DNA of 64,000 nucleotides from contig DAIODP010000001.1 in NCBI GenBank assembly GCA_036746695.1, forward strand, positions 1,116,001-1,180,000, given 5' to 3'. Positions 33,635 to 41,260 of this stretch are shown here, one piece after another (position 1 is the stretch's first letter; every line of letters begins with the position of its first letter). The stretch comes from UBA3006 sp036746695 (GTDB lineage Bacteria; Actinomycetota; Acidimicrobiia; Acidimicrobiales; Ilumatobacteraceae). Under the pieces are notes generated by a model, which worked only from the letters and a program-made list of their open reading frames with translations, did no database searches and had not been told where the DNA came from. The translations under genes and the position numbers were made by a program.

Positions 33635-34835
33635 GAACGCAGGGATGAATGACGACAATGGCATCACGATGAATACAAGCGTACCCTTGCCCCCACCTGG
33701 GTTGCAGATAGCAATTGATACCGAAAACCCTTACTCCACAAACAATAAGGAACATCGTCGATTGTGGTGGGCCCTTCCACTTTTGACACTTGGTTGGGTT
33801 TCGCTCATTGCCGTCATCGCATCATCGCTCATCAGTGTGCGACTGTGGGAACTTGCGCCCGGTTCGGTTGAACAAGTTGCAAGTCGGTTAAGTTTTGACA
33901 AAAAGGCACTGTCGCAAGTGACGCGATACCCAGCCGAATCGTCTGTGATGTTTGTGACCGCCTATGGAGGACAATTAACAGCGCTTGATGCTCTTGTTGG
34001 TGCGCTCGACCCCGACGTAGATGTTCAAACGTTCAAGGAACGATTTGGTGAAAGTACGCCAGGAGTACAACAGCAAATTGGTTTCCAATCAATGACTTCT
34101 GCCAAGCAAATTGCTGAATACGTTGCTTATACGCGGTTGGGCCTTGAAGCCTCATTTACGCTCGGCGCAATCGTGGTTAACGAGTTGGTGTGCTTGGAGA
34201 CCGCAGTTGCACTAAGTGCATGCAAGCAACTTGGCGTTGGAGACACGATCACTGCATTAAATGGTGAACTAACCGAAACGCTGGCCGAACTTGCGCCATT
34301 AATGGCGGGTAAAAAAGAAGGCGAAGTTGTGACGCTCACAGTCACACCGCACAAAACCTCCACCAGCGTTGAACGAAGAGTGCAACTCATCGTTAGCCCA
34401 GACGAACCCAACCGTGTCATTATCGGTTTTGTCCCTGCAGATACTCGTACGGTCGATCTTCCTTTTGAGGTGGGAATTGATACGGACCAGATCGGCGGAC
34501 CATCAGCTGGCCTGGCGTTTACCCTTGCACTGCTGGATGAATTGACCCCAGGCGACCTCATGGGTGGGAAGAAAGTAGTCGCTACCGGGACGATTAGCGA
34601 AGAAGAAGTGGTTGGTTCAATTGGCGCTCTGCAACAAAAGGCAGTAGCGGTAAAGGCCATTGGAGCAGACGTATTCATTATTCCTGCGTCGCAAAGTGAT
34701 GAAGAGATTGCGGCAGCGCGTCGTGCGGTTGGCCCAAAAGTAACGGTTATACCTGTCAATGATCTTGCAGAGGCCCTGGCGGCACTCGAAGCCCTTGGAG
34801 GCAGTGGCCTGACGAATGCCACGATCTCGCTGTAA
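33633..34835 (+). CDS. ylbL: YlbL-like Lon-family (S16) serine protease with PDZ domain
   Basis: Membrane-anchored protease of the Lon proteolytic-domain family found in Firmicutes and Actinobacteria. The start is the ATG at 33633 with an ideal AAGGAGG six bases before it; the frame extends upstream only as shadow of the minus-strand gene. The 400-residue protein has a short cytoplasmic part, one span (LPLLTLGWVSLIAVIASSLI, near residue 50), a PDZ-like region (about 165-255, KQLGVGDTITALNG) and the S16 domain. There DQIGGPSAGLAF holds the catalytic Ser and IGALQQKAVAV the Lys. It is the first of three co-directional genes with the DivIVA-domain protein and UPF0182. Confidence 0.87.
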   Translation: MNAGMNDDNGITMNTSVPLPPPGLQIAIDTENPYSTNNKEHRRLWWALPLLTLGWVSLIAVIASSLISVRLWELAPGSVEQVASRLSFDKKALSQVTRYPAESSVMFVTAYGGQLTALDALVGALDPDVDVQTFKERFGESTPGVQQQIGFQSMTSAKQIAEYVAYTRLGLEASFTLGAIVVNELVCLETAVALSACKQLGVGDTITALNGELTETLAELAPLMAGKKEGEVVTLTVTPHKTSTSVERRVQLIVSPDEPNRVIIGFVPADTRTVDLPFEVGIDTDQIGGPSAGLAFTLALLDELTPGDLMGGKKVVATGTISEEEVVGSIGALQQKAVAVKAIGADVFIIPASQSDEEIAAARRAVGPKVTVIPVNDLAEALAALEALGGSGLTNATISL

Positions 34836-34856
34836 CCACGGCGTACTGTTGATTCC

Positions 34857-36734
34857 ATGGCGATTTCATTTTCGCGCCCCGATCCATCCTCGCCCGCCGC
34901 AGTTGGCGCAGCGCAGTTTACGGTTGGGCGCCGCGGCTACGAGCAGGAGGAGGTACGCGATTTTTTGCGTATGGTTTCGGCCGAACTCGCCCGCCTGCAG
35001 GAGCGTGAGCGCTTTCTAGAAAGTGAATTGCGTGCGATGCAAACGCGCGGGATGTCGGCCCCAGGTGTTCTCGACGAAGAAACTGTTACTGCATTACTAG
35101 GTGAGGAAACGGCGAGGGTGCTTACTGTTGCTCGCGAAGCTGCACAACAGATGCGCTTACGTGCCGCAGAATCTGCTGAACGTTTGGTGCGCGAGGCGAG
35201 CGCCGACGCATCTCGTATGCGACAAGATGCCGAACTAGAAGCCGCCCGTCGACAAAATGATGCCGCAGCCGATGTTGAGGCAGAAATTGAACTTGCCAAA
35301 CAGCAGGGTCGAGACATGGTTAACGAAGCTCGCGAATATCGCGAGAAAGTACTCAGCGAGTTGGCTCGTCGCCGCGAACTTGCACGTCAACAAATAGAGC
35401 AACTGATTCATAATCGTGATCGGTTGGTGAGCGCATTTGATCGTGCTCGAAACGCAGCCGACGACGTTGTCGGCGACCTAGCCGAATTCGATGATCTTTC
35501 TCAGGAGATTGCGCGGGCCGCGGCATCCGTTGCCCCTAGCGATTCAACCGAGCCGGTTATTTTCGATCACACGAAGGACCCAGAAGCAATCCCACAACGT
35601 TCGATGACAATGGTTTCTGACGAAGTTGTGGAAGATGTAGAAGAAGCAATCGTTGTTGAAGAATCGGTTGTTGCAGAAGCCATCGTGGTTGAAGAAGTGG
35701 TGGTGGAAGTTGACTCTGCGCCTGTCTCGCCGAAGCGCGAAACCCCAGCCGGCATGAGCGATCACCCGTCTACCGACCCACCAGCAGAGGAACACTTTGC
35801 CACTGTTGTTCAGTTGTTTGGTAATTCGCGAAAAAGCAAAGTAGATCAGCCCGAAGTTGAGGCAGAGGTTCCTGCTGCAAAGAAACCACAAAAGAAGTCG
35901 GCAGATGATCTCTTTGCGAAATTGCGCCAATCGACAACTAGTGAAGTTGCAAACAACGTAAAGAAACCTGCGCTGAAAGCGGTTACGCCTTCGTCAAAAA
36001 ATGATGAAAAAGAGAGTCGGCCTGTAAAACCTAAAGCCAAGGTTGTTGTGCCCAAGGTTGACAAGAAAATGTTTGAGCAGCGCGACGATGCGCTCGTCCC
36101 CTTGAAAGTGCAAATGGTGCGCAAGGTAAAGCGAGTTCTTGCCGACGAAGAAAATGCAATGCTCACGTATTTACAGGGCAAAAAGTCGGTCGTTGCGTTG
36201 GAGACCTTGCTTCCCGCAGCCGACACCCATGCCCAACAGCACATTGAAGCACTAACCGAAGATGTGATGACTGTCGCAATGGCAGGGGCCAAAAGCCTTT
36301 CGCCAAGCCTCAAGGCAGATTTGCGTAAGCGAGTCACGAATACTGCTGTGATGCAGGTGATGTCGAAGAATATTGATGAAACAATCGTTCGCCCGTTACG
36401 TGAACGTATTCAGCGCGGTGTCGAACAAAGCAACGGCGACCGAGACGAGATGGCATCTTTGCTCCGCAGCGTGTTCCGTGAGTGGAAGATGCAGCGAGTC
36501 GAGCAGTTTGTGGCAGATATCGCGGTGCTTGCGTACAGCAGGGGTGCATATCTGACGCTTGATCAGGGAACAAAGATGTGTTGGATGGTCGACCCGAATG
36601 GCCCAAGCTGTGCCGACGCCGAAGATAACTCATTGGCAGGCGCGACGGCACTCGGCGACAATTATCCAACTGGTCATCAGCATCCAACGGCACATGCCGG
36701 ATGCCGATGCCTACTCGCACCAATAGGCGAGTAA
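34857..36734 (+). CDS. DivIVA-domain protein with phage-head-morphogenesis-like C-terminus
   Basis: A 625-residue protein. Residues 18-60 form a DivIVA/Wag31-type membrane-curvature domain (FTVGRRGYEQEEVRDFLRMV), and a long coiled coil follows to about 200. Then comes an acidic, Val/Glu-rich low-complexity linker (about 225-300) and a Lys-rich region. The C-terminal domain (about 400-625) is helical and ends with GTKMCWMVDPNGPSCADAEDN and HQHPTAHAGCRCLLAP. The Cys/His pattern, with HAGCRC at the end, resembles the metal-binding C-terminus of Mu F/SPP1 gp7-type phage head proteins. DivIVA proteins recruit envelope-synthesis factors to poles and septa; what the tail adds is unknown. Confidence 0.75.
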   Translation: MAISFSRPDPSSPAAVGAAQFTVGRRGYEQEEVRDFLRMVSAELARLQERERFLESELRAMQTRGMSAPGVLDEETVTALLGEETARVLTVAREAAQQMRLRAAESAERLVREASADASRMRQDAELEAARRQNDAAADVEAEIELAKQQGRDMVNEAREYREKVLSELARRRELARQQIEQLIHNRDRLVSAFDRARNAADDVVGDLAEFDDLSQEIARAAASVAPSDSTEPVIFDHTKDPEAIPQRSMTMVSDEVVEDVEEAIVVEESVVAEAIVVEEVVVEVDSAPVSPKRETPAGMSDHPSTDPPAEEHFATVVQLFGNSRKSKVDQPEVEAEVPAAKKPQKKSADDLFAKLRQSTTSEVANNVKKPALKAVTPSSKNDEKESRPVKPKAKVVVPKVDKKMFEQRDDALVPLKVQMVRKVKRVLADEENAMLTYLQGKKSVVALETLLPAADTHAQQHIEALTEDVMTVAMAGAKSLSPSLKADLRKRVTNTAVMQVMSKNIDETIVRPLRERIQRGVEQSNGDRDEMASLLRSVFREWKMQRVEQFVADIAVLAYSRGAYLTLDQGTKMCWMVDPNGPSCADAEDNSLAGATALGDNYPTGHQHPTAHAGCRCLLAPIGE

Positions 36735-36744
36735 TCTCCTCGGG

Positions 36745-39687
36745 GTGCGCAACCCCTCAGATCTTCCCCCACGCCGACCAGGACAACCAGGTGGCGGTTT
36801 CACGTTTAATAAGCCAAGCCGCGGCCGAATTGTCGCTGCAGTTATTGTCGCTGCACTTGTAGCGCTCGTCATTTCAGGACGAAGCATTGCCAGCTTTTAT
36901 GTCAATGTCTTATGGTTTGACGTACTTGGCCGCACCGATGTCTATTGGAGTGTTCTTGCAACTAAAGTTCTGTTAGGCGCGGTGTTCGTTGCGGTCTTCC
37001 TAGTGATCATTGTCGTCAACTTATGGCTTGCCGACCGAATTGCACCTGCAGTTGTTGCTCCATCACCCGAAGAGCGAGCGCTTGCGGGTTATCGACAGCT
37101 TGTTGGTTCACGCAAGTGGCTTGTTCGTTTTGTTGTTGGTGGTGTGCTTGGTTTGATGGTCGGCTTGCCAGCAATGTCGCAATGGCAGGACTGGTTGTTG
37201 TTCACTAATCGACAATCATTCGGCATTGCCGACCCGTTGTTTAACCAAGATGTCAGTTTCTATATGTTCCAGATGCCGTTTGCAGAGTTTGTTGTCAACT
37301 GGCTGTTTGGAGCTCTCGTTCTGATAGTTCTTGTTGTTAGCGCGGTGCACTACCTCAACGGCGGCATTCGTCTTCAAGTGCAAGGACGCAAAGTTACTCC
37401 GCAGGCAAAGGCGCACCTTTCGGTGCTGTTTGCCGGCCTTGCGTTGGTGCGTGCAGCAGGTTACTGGCTGTCTCGCTTTGGTCTCTCAGGTTCAACACGG
37501 GGCGTTGTGCAAGGTGCAACGTACACCGATGTCAATGCGCAGTTGCCGGCCATCAACTTGATGATCCTGGTTTCCGTGGCGGTAGCACTGCTGTTTTTGT
37601 GGAACGTTCGTATGAAAGGGTGGCGCATTCCAGTTATGGCCACGTTGATGTGGATTGTTGTAGCGATTGCGGCAGGTGGCATTTACCCAGCGATTATCCA
37701 ACGATTCTCTGTGCAACCAAACGTGAGCACCAAAGAGCTGCCATTCATCGCAAACAATATTGAGGCAACTAAGCACGCAATGAACTTGGGTGACGTCGTG
37801 AGGACACCTTTGTCGTTTGGGCCAATTTCAACGGCAGATGTCACGGCATCGGATGCGCCACTTCGAGATGTGCGCCAGTTGGATCCAACTGAAATGCGTG
37901 ATCGTTTTGCACTCGACGAAGGCAAGACATCGTTCTATGCAATTCGTGATCTCGACGTCGATCGCTATTCGATTGATGGCAGATTACAACAGGTCATCCT
38001 CGGAGCACGCGAGTTAAATACAGCGGGTATACCGAATCGCACCTGGGTTTCACGCCATCTGATTTACACGCACGGATGCGGCGTGGTGGCCGCACCCGCA
38101 AGCCGTGTCACAGTTGATGGCCGCCCAACGTATATCGATCTTGGAGTTAAGCGACCACAGCTATATGTAGGTGAAGCGCTGGACGGATATTCAATTGTTG
38201 GAACGAAACAAGTCGAGCAGGCATGTCCGGATACTGCTGCTTCAGCGTATGAAGGTGTGGGCGGTGTCGCTCTTTCTTCAACCGTGCGCCGGGTTGCGTT
38301 CGCTCTTAATTTCGGAGAATTCAACCTGTTCGGCTCCAATCTCATTTCGCCAGAATCGCAGATCATGTGGGTGCGAAACGTGAAGGACCGAGTAGAAAAG
38401 ATTGCTCCGTTCTTGCGATACGACGCTGATGCATACCCTGCGGTAGTTGGCGGCAAAGTTGTGTGGATTCTTGATGCGTACACGACCTCTAGTCGTTATC
38501 CAAATGCACAGGCAGCAAACGTTTCTCAGCTCACGCCGGGTTCGGGGCTAAGTGCAAATTTCAACTACGTGCGCAACAGCGTGAAGGTAGTTGTGGACGC
38601 ATATTCCGGCGCAATCACGATGTATGTCGTCGATGCGAAAGACCCAATCGCAGCAACATGGGCGAAAGCATTCCCGAAGCTGTTTACACCCGTATCCGAA
38701 GCATCCGCCGAGTTGGTATCGCACTTCCGTTACCCAGAGGACTTGTTCCGTGTGCAGACGAACATTTACGGCCGATATCAGTTCACCGACCCGACACTGT
38801 TCTTTAATCGCGATGCTGCATGGAGCGTTGCTCAGGCACCACCGTCCGAACCAGACGGAGCTACCGGAATTGTCGGCACCGCTGGTACGGCCTTAAACCC
38901 CGATCTCATTGATGTTCAGGACGCCAACGTTTCTCGCTTCGAGCCGTACTACACCATTTTCCACGAGCCGGGTTCGACCAACTCTCTTGGAGTTTTCTCA
39001 ATGCTCCGTCCGTTTGTGCCGTTTTCTTCGGACGATGCACGAAAAGAGTTGCGAGCCTTCATGGTGGTGTCCAGCGATCCGAAGTCCTACGGAAAGATCA
39101 CCGTGTATGAAATTAATGACCCACTTCCAGAAGGCCCCGCAACAGTGGCTGCCGAATTTGGTAGCGACCCGGTGGTTTCACAGCAAGTGACACTGCTGGA
39201 TCAGCGCGGCTCTCGCGTGGTGTTTGGCGACTTGCAGATGGTTCCGGTGGGCAAGGGGCTCGTGTACTTGCGGCCGCTGTATGTTCGTCCGGATGACGCG
39301 AACGCCCGCCAGGTGTTTGTTCGCAAATTCTTGGCTTCGTACAACAACAAGGTGGTTATTGCAGATGGCCTCACCAGCGCAATTGCCAAGTTGTTTCCGG
39401 GATACGCGGGGAATCTTGACGACCGAATAGATGATGGTCAAACGGAAACCCTTCCAACAGAGAGTTCTACAGAGACGACTGTTCCCGGTAGTGATTCAAC
39501 TGTTCCGTCGACGCCAACCGAAACCGGTTCGCTCACCGCGGCGGAAATGCTGGCCAAGGCAGAAACCCTCTTTGATGAGGCGGACGCAGCACTGGCACAA
39601 ACCCCGCCAGACTTTGGTACCTATCAGCAGAAACTTGCTGAGGCTAGAGCGCTTGTTCGTTCAGCAATTTCGCTTGTTGCTGGCTGA
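36745..39687 (+). CDS. UPF0182 (COG1615) membrane protein
   Basis: A 980-residue protein of the UPF0182 family, widespread in Actinobacteria and of unknown function. After a proline-rich cytoplasmic start there are seven hydrophobic segments within the first 320 residues (starting VAAVIVAALVALVISGRSI). A long extracytoplasmic region of about 600 residues follows, with RTWVSRHLIYTHGCGVVAAP and RYPEDLFRVQTNIYGRYQFTDPTLFFNRDAAW, the most conserved blocks. The C-terminal 90 residues carry a Thr/Ser-rich linker and a short helical hairpin. The GTG start at 36745 lies 10 bases after the DivIVA-domain gene. It may function in envelope assembly, but this is only suggested by the neighbours. Confidence 0.93.
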   Translation: MRNPSDLPPRRPGQPGGGFTFNKPSRGRIVAAVIVAALVALVISGRSIASFYVNVLWFDVLGRTDVYWSVLATKVLLGAVFVAVFLVIIVVNLWLADRIAPAVVAPSPEERALAGYRQLVGSRKWLVRFVVGGVLGLMVGLPAMSQWQDWLLFTNRQSFGIADPLFNQDVSFYMFQMPFAEFVVNWLFGALVLIVLVVSAVHYLNGGIRLQVQGRKVTPQAKAHLSVLFAGLALVRAAGYWLSRFGLSGSTRGVVQGATYTDVNAQLPAINLMILVSVAVALLFLWNVRMKGWRIPVMATLMWIVVAIAAGGIYPAIIQRFSVQPNVSTKELPFIANNIEATKHAMNLGDVVRTPLSFGPISTADVTASDAPLRDVRQLDPTEMRDRFALDEGKTSFYAIRDLDVDRYSIDGRLQQVILGARELNTAGIPNRTWVSRHLIYTHGCGVVAAPASRVTVDGRPTYIDLGVKRPQLYVGEALDGYSIVGTKQVEQACPDTAASAYEGVGGVALSSTVRRVAFALNFGEFNLFGSNLISPESQIMWVRNVKDRVEKIAPFLRYDADAYPAVVGGKVVWILDAYTTSSRYPNAQAANVSQLTPGSGLSANFNYVRNSVKVVVDAYSGAITMYVVDAKDPIAATWAKAFPKLFTPVSEASAELVSHFRYPEDLFRVQTNIYGRYQFTDPTLFFNRDAAWSVAQAPPSEPDGATGIVGTAGTALNPDLIDVQDANVSRFEPYYTIFHEPGSTNSLGVFSMLRPFVPFSSDDARKELRAFMVVSSDPKSYGKITVYEINDPLPEGPATVAAEFGSDPVVSQQVTLLDQRGSRVVFGDLQMVPVGKGLVYLRPLYVRPDDANARQVFVRKFLASYNNKVVIADGLTSAIAKLFPGYAGNLDDRIDDGQTETLPTESSTETTVPGSDSTVPSTPTETGSLTAAEMLAKAETLFDEADAALAQTPPDFGTYQQKLAEARALVRSAISLVAG

Positions 39688-39688
39688 G

Positions 39689-40198
39689 TTAGCCCTTTGC
39701 GTCGATAATTGCATCGGCGAGTTCGCGGATGGCTCCGCGGCCGCCCTTGCATGACAGCGTCCATTGTGCCGATGCGCGTACCGATTGATGTGCATCGGAC
39801 GGGATGACGCCAAGCACAACGTGTTCTAAGCACTCAAGATCATTGATGTCGTTGCCAACGTATGCGGTGTTGTCGGGCAGAACGCTGTTTGCCTCCATCC
39901 ACTTCATGAGTTCTGGCAACTTGTCGTCACAACCTTGGATGACCTCCAGGTTTAGTTTCTTGGCACGCGCACTCACCACAGAGTTTTGTTCTTTGGACAA
40001 AATCAACATTTTGATGCCGGCATTTTTCAACAGGCCCGTACCCATCCCGTCGCCTCGGTCGCACACAACAAACTCTTCTCCCGTGGAGGAGACAATGACG
40101 CGGTTGTCTGTAAACACCCCATCAAAATCAAATACCACTGCCTGAATATTGCGCAGGATTGATTTATGTGGCGGCTTAGTAGTTCTGTTCTTTGCCAT
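39689..40198 (-). CDS. KdsC-type HAD phosphatase (class IIIA)
   Basis: A 169-residue tetramer-type phosphatase of the KdsC family, which hydrolyses KDO 8-phosphate or, in sialic-acid pathways, N-acylneuraminate 9-phosphate. Motif I is VVFDFDGVFTDNRV (nucleophile in FDFDG), motif II is LILSKE, the Lys of motif III is in CDDKLPEL, and motif IV is YVGNDINDLECL, followed by GRGAIRELAD. There is no KDO pathway expected in a Gram-positive-type cell, so a nonulosonate phosphatase is an attractive alternative: the neu genes lie about 7 kb away. The gene converges with UPF0182, one base apart. Confidence 0.82.
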   Translation of the reverse strand: MAKNRTTKPPHKSILRNIQAVVFDFDGVFTDNRVIVSSTGEEFVVCDRGDGMGTGLLKNAGIKMLILSKEQNSVVSARAKKLNLEVIQGCDDKLPELMKWMEANSVLPDNTAYVGNDINDLECLEHVVLGVIPSDAHQSVRASAQWTLSCKGGRGAIRELADAIIDAKG

Positions 40199-40215
40199 AG
40201 TTCAATTCTTCCAGT

Positions 40216-40599
40216 TCATTGTGGTCGGCGAAGCATCTCGGCGAGTGTCGCTAAATCCTGTCGGAATGCAATTTCGTAACGCGCTTGTTCGTTGGCAATG
40301 CGAGTTTGGTTAACGCGCAGTTGCTCTAGTGCAGCAACCGACGCTGGATCTTGTTGTTGTTCGGAAATTGTCTGTATTTCGTTGCCAAGTTCATGAAGCT
40401 GATGTGTCAGCTCCGATGTCATATTGGAGAGGCGGGTGTCAATCGCATGTATTCGTTGATCTAGCCCGTTTGTTGCTGCGGTTACAAAAGAGAGCTCGTT
40501 GGTGCGCTTCGTTAGTTCGGTGCGCAGGGCTTCTATTTCGGTACGCAGAAGATCGAGGTCTGAAACAGTTGCTTTGGGAGTTCGGTTGAAGAGGGCCAT
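40216..40599 (-). CDS. Coiled-coil protein of unknown function
   Basis: A 127-residue protein from the ATG at 40599 (MALFNRTPK); the open frame upstream to 40665 is short and non-conserved. After about 18 residues almost the whole chain shows heptad spacing of Leu/Ile/Val (LDLLRTEIEALRTELTKRTNEL and onwards), with no Pro until near the end, indicating one long parallel coiled coil. No enzymatic motif, signal peptide or membrane span is present. It is 17 bases upstream of the KdsC-like gene on the same strand and divergent from the initiator tRNA. It could be a scaffold or polar-growth accessory; I do not recognise its family. Confidence 0.6.
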   Translation of the reverse strand: MALFNRTPKATVSDLDLLRTEIEALRTELTKRTNELSFVTAATNGLDQRIHAIDTRLSNMTSELTHQLHELGNEIQTISEQQQDPASVAALEQLRVNQTRIANEQARYEIAFRQDLATLAEMLRRPQ

Positions 40600-40625
40600 G
40601 TTGTCTGGGTGATTGCAGTATGAGG

Positions 40626-40655
40626 TTGCCGTTGTGGTATCTCGCTCGCTACCGT
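40626..40655 (+). promoter_or_regulatory. Candidate promoter of the initiator tRNA gene
   Basis: TTGCCG at 40626-40631 and TACCGT at 40650-40655 are 18 bases apart and place transcription start about 7 bases before the tRNA. An 8-base inverted repeat (TGAGGTTG at 40621-40628, CAACCTCA at 40657-40664) encloses the element. The -10 box fits the TAnnnT pattern. Direct sequence match; activity is inferred. Confidence 0.42.
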
Positions 40656-40668
40656 ACAACCTCAACGA

Positions 40669-40745
<77 letters not shown>

Positions 40746-40754
40746 AGTAATACA

Positions 40755-40789
40755 GGGCCCTCCGAGAAATCGGGGGGCCCTTTGTATTT
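40755..40789 (+). terminator. Rho-independent terminator after initiator tRNA
   Basis: GGGCCCTCCGA (40755-40765) and TCGGGGGGCCC (40770-40780) form an 11-bp stem with one T.G pair, closed by a GAAA loop (GNRA type), followed by TTTGTATTT. This is the clearest intrinsic terminator in the window. Confidence 0.9.
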
Positions 40790-40795
40790 CGGTCT

Positions 40796-40804
40796 TGCTA
40801 ATCT
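40796..40804 (+). promoter_or_regulatory. Extended -10 promoter; probable leaderless start of FKBP gene
   Basis: TGCTAATCT has the extended -10 form TGnTAnnnT, with TAATCT at 40799-40804. The FKBP ATG is at 40811, seven bases later, exactly where transcription would start, and no Shine-Dalgarno precedes it. The mRNA is therefore probably leaderless. A -35 box would fall within the terminator and is not recognisable. Confidence 0.45.
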
Positions 40805-40810
40805 TCTGCG

Positions 40811-41185
40811 ATGTCTTCCACCAAACCAACAGTCACCATCCCTCAATCTGATGCACCGTCCCAACTGGTCATTGACGACATCGTCGTTGGCATTGGTGAT
40901 GAAGCGGTCAAAGGCAAAAACGTCTCTGTGCATTACGTGGGCGTTGCGTGGAGCAATGGAAAACAATTCGATGCATCGTGGGATCGCAACGAAGCATTCG
41001 AATTTCGTTTGGGCGCCAGTCAGGTAATTTCTGGATGGGATAACGGTGTAGCGGGAATGAGAGTTGGCGGTCGTCGTCAATTAACCATTCCGCCAGATAT
41101 GGGTTATGGCGCACAAGGTGCAGGGGGCGTAATCAAAGGTGGCGAAACACTTGTTTTCGTGGTTGATTTACTGAACGTTTTTTAA
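40811..41185 (+). CDS. FKBP-type peptidyl-prolyl cis-trans isomerase
   Basis: A 124-residue single-domain FKBP that catalyses proline isomerisation in the cytoplasm (no signal peptide). The conserved strand and pocket sequence is present: VSVHYVGVAWSNGKQFDAS, FEFRLGASQVISGWDNGVAGMRVGGRRQLTIPPDMGYG and LVFVVDLL, including the Trp of the VISGWD pocket and the Tyr of MGYG. The N-terminal 25 residues resemble the short extension seen in actinobacterial cytoplasmic FKBPs. It is a monocistronic unit flanked by the tRNA terminator and a palindrome. No Shine-Dalgarno precedes the start, which fits a leaderless transcript. Confidence 0.95.
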   Translation: MSSTKPTVTIPQSDAPSQLVIDDIVVGIGDEAVKGKNVSVHYVGVAWSNGKQFDASWDRNEAFEFRLGASQVISGWDNGVAGMRVGGRRQLTIPPDMGYGAQGAGGVIKGGETLVFVVDLLNVF

Positions 41186-41211
41186 TCGTTTGCCGATAGC
41201 CTGATCTTTGT

Positions 41212-41253
41212 AAGAACTGCATAAAACAACCTTGTTTTATGCACAAAGAACTG
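41212..41253. repeat. Perfect palindrome flanked by 8-bp direct repeats
   Basis: TGCATAAAACAA (41218-41229) and TTGTTTTATGCA (41232-41243) form a perfect 12-bp inverted repeat around CC. An exact 8-base direct repeat, AAGAACTG, borders it (41212-41219 and 41246-41253). The element ends 8 bases before the ATG of the saccharopine-dehydrogenase-like gene. It may be an operator, an RNA hairpin over the start, or the remnant of a tiny insertion with target-site duplication. No T-run follows, so it is not a classical terminator. Confidence 0.65.
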
Positions 41254-41260
41254 GTGTGTA

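Noticed and set aside
37461..38483. Minus-strand open frames inside the UPF0182 gene
   Set aside because: They are shadows of a conserved 980-residue gene and show no motifs.
40621..40664. TGAGGTTG/CAACCTCA inverted repeat as a separate operator
   Set aside because: It frames the tRNA promoter but is only 8 bases with a 28-base spacer; chance is likely, so it is mentioned only within the promoter entry.
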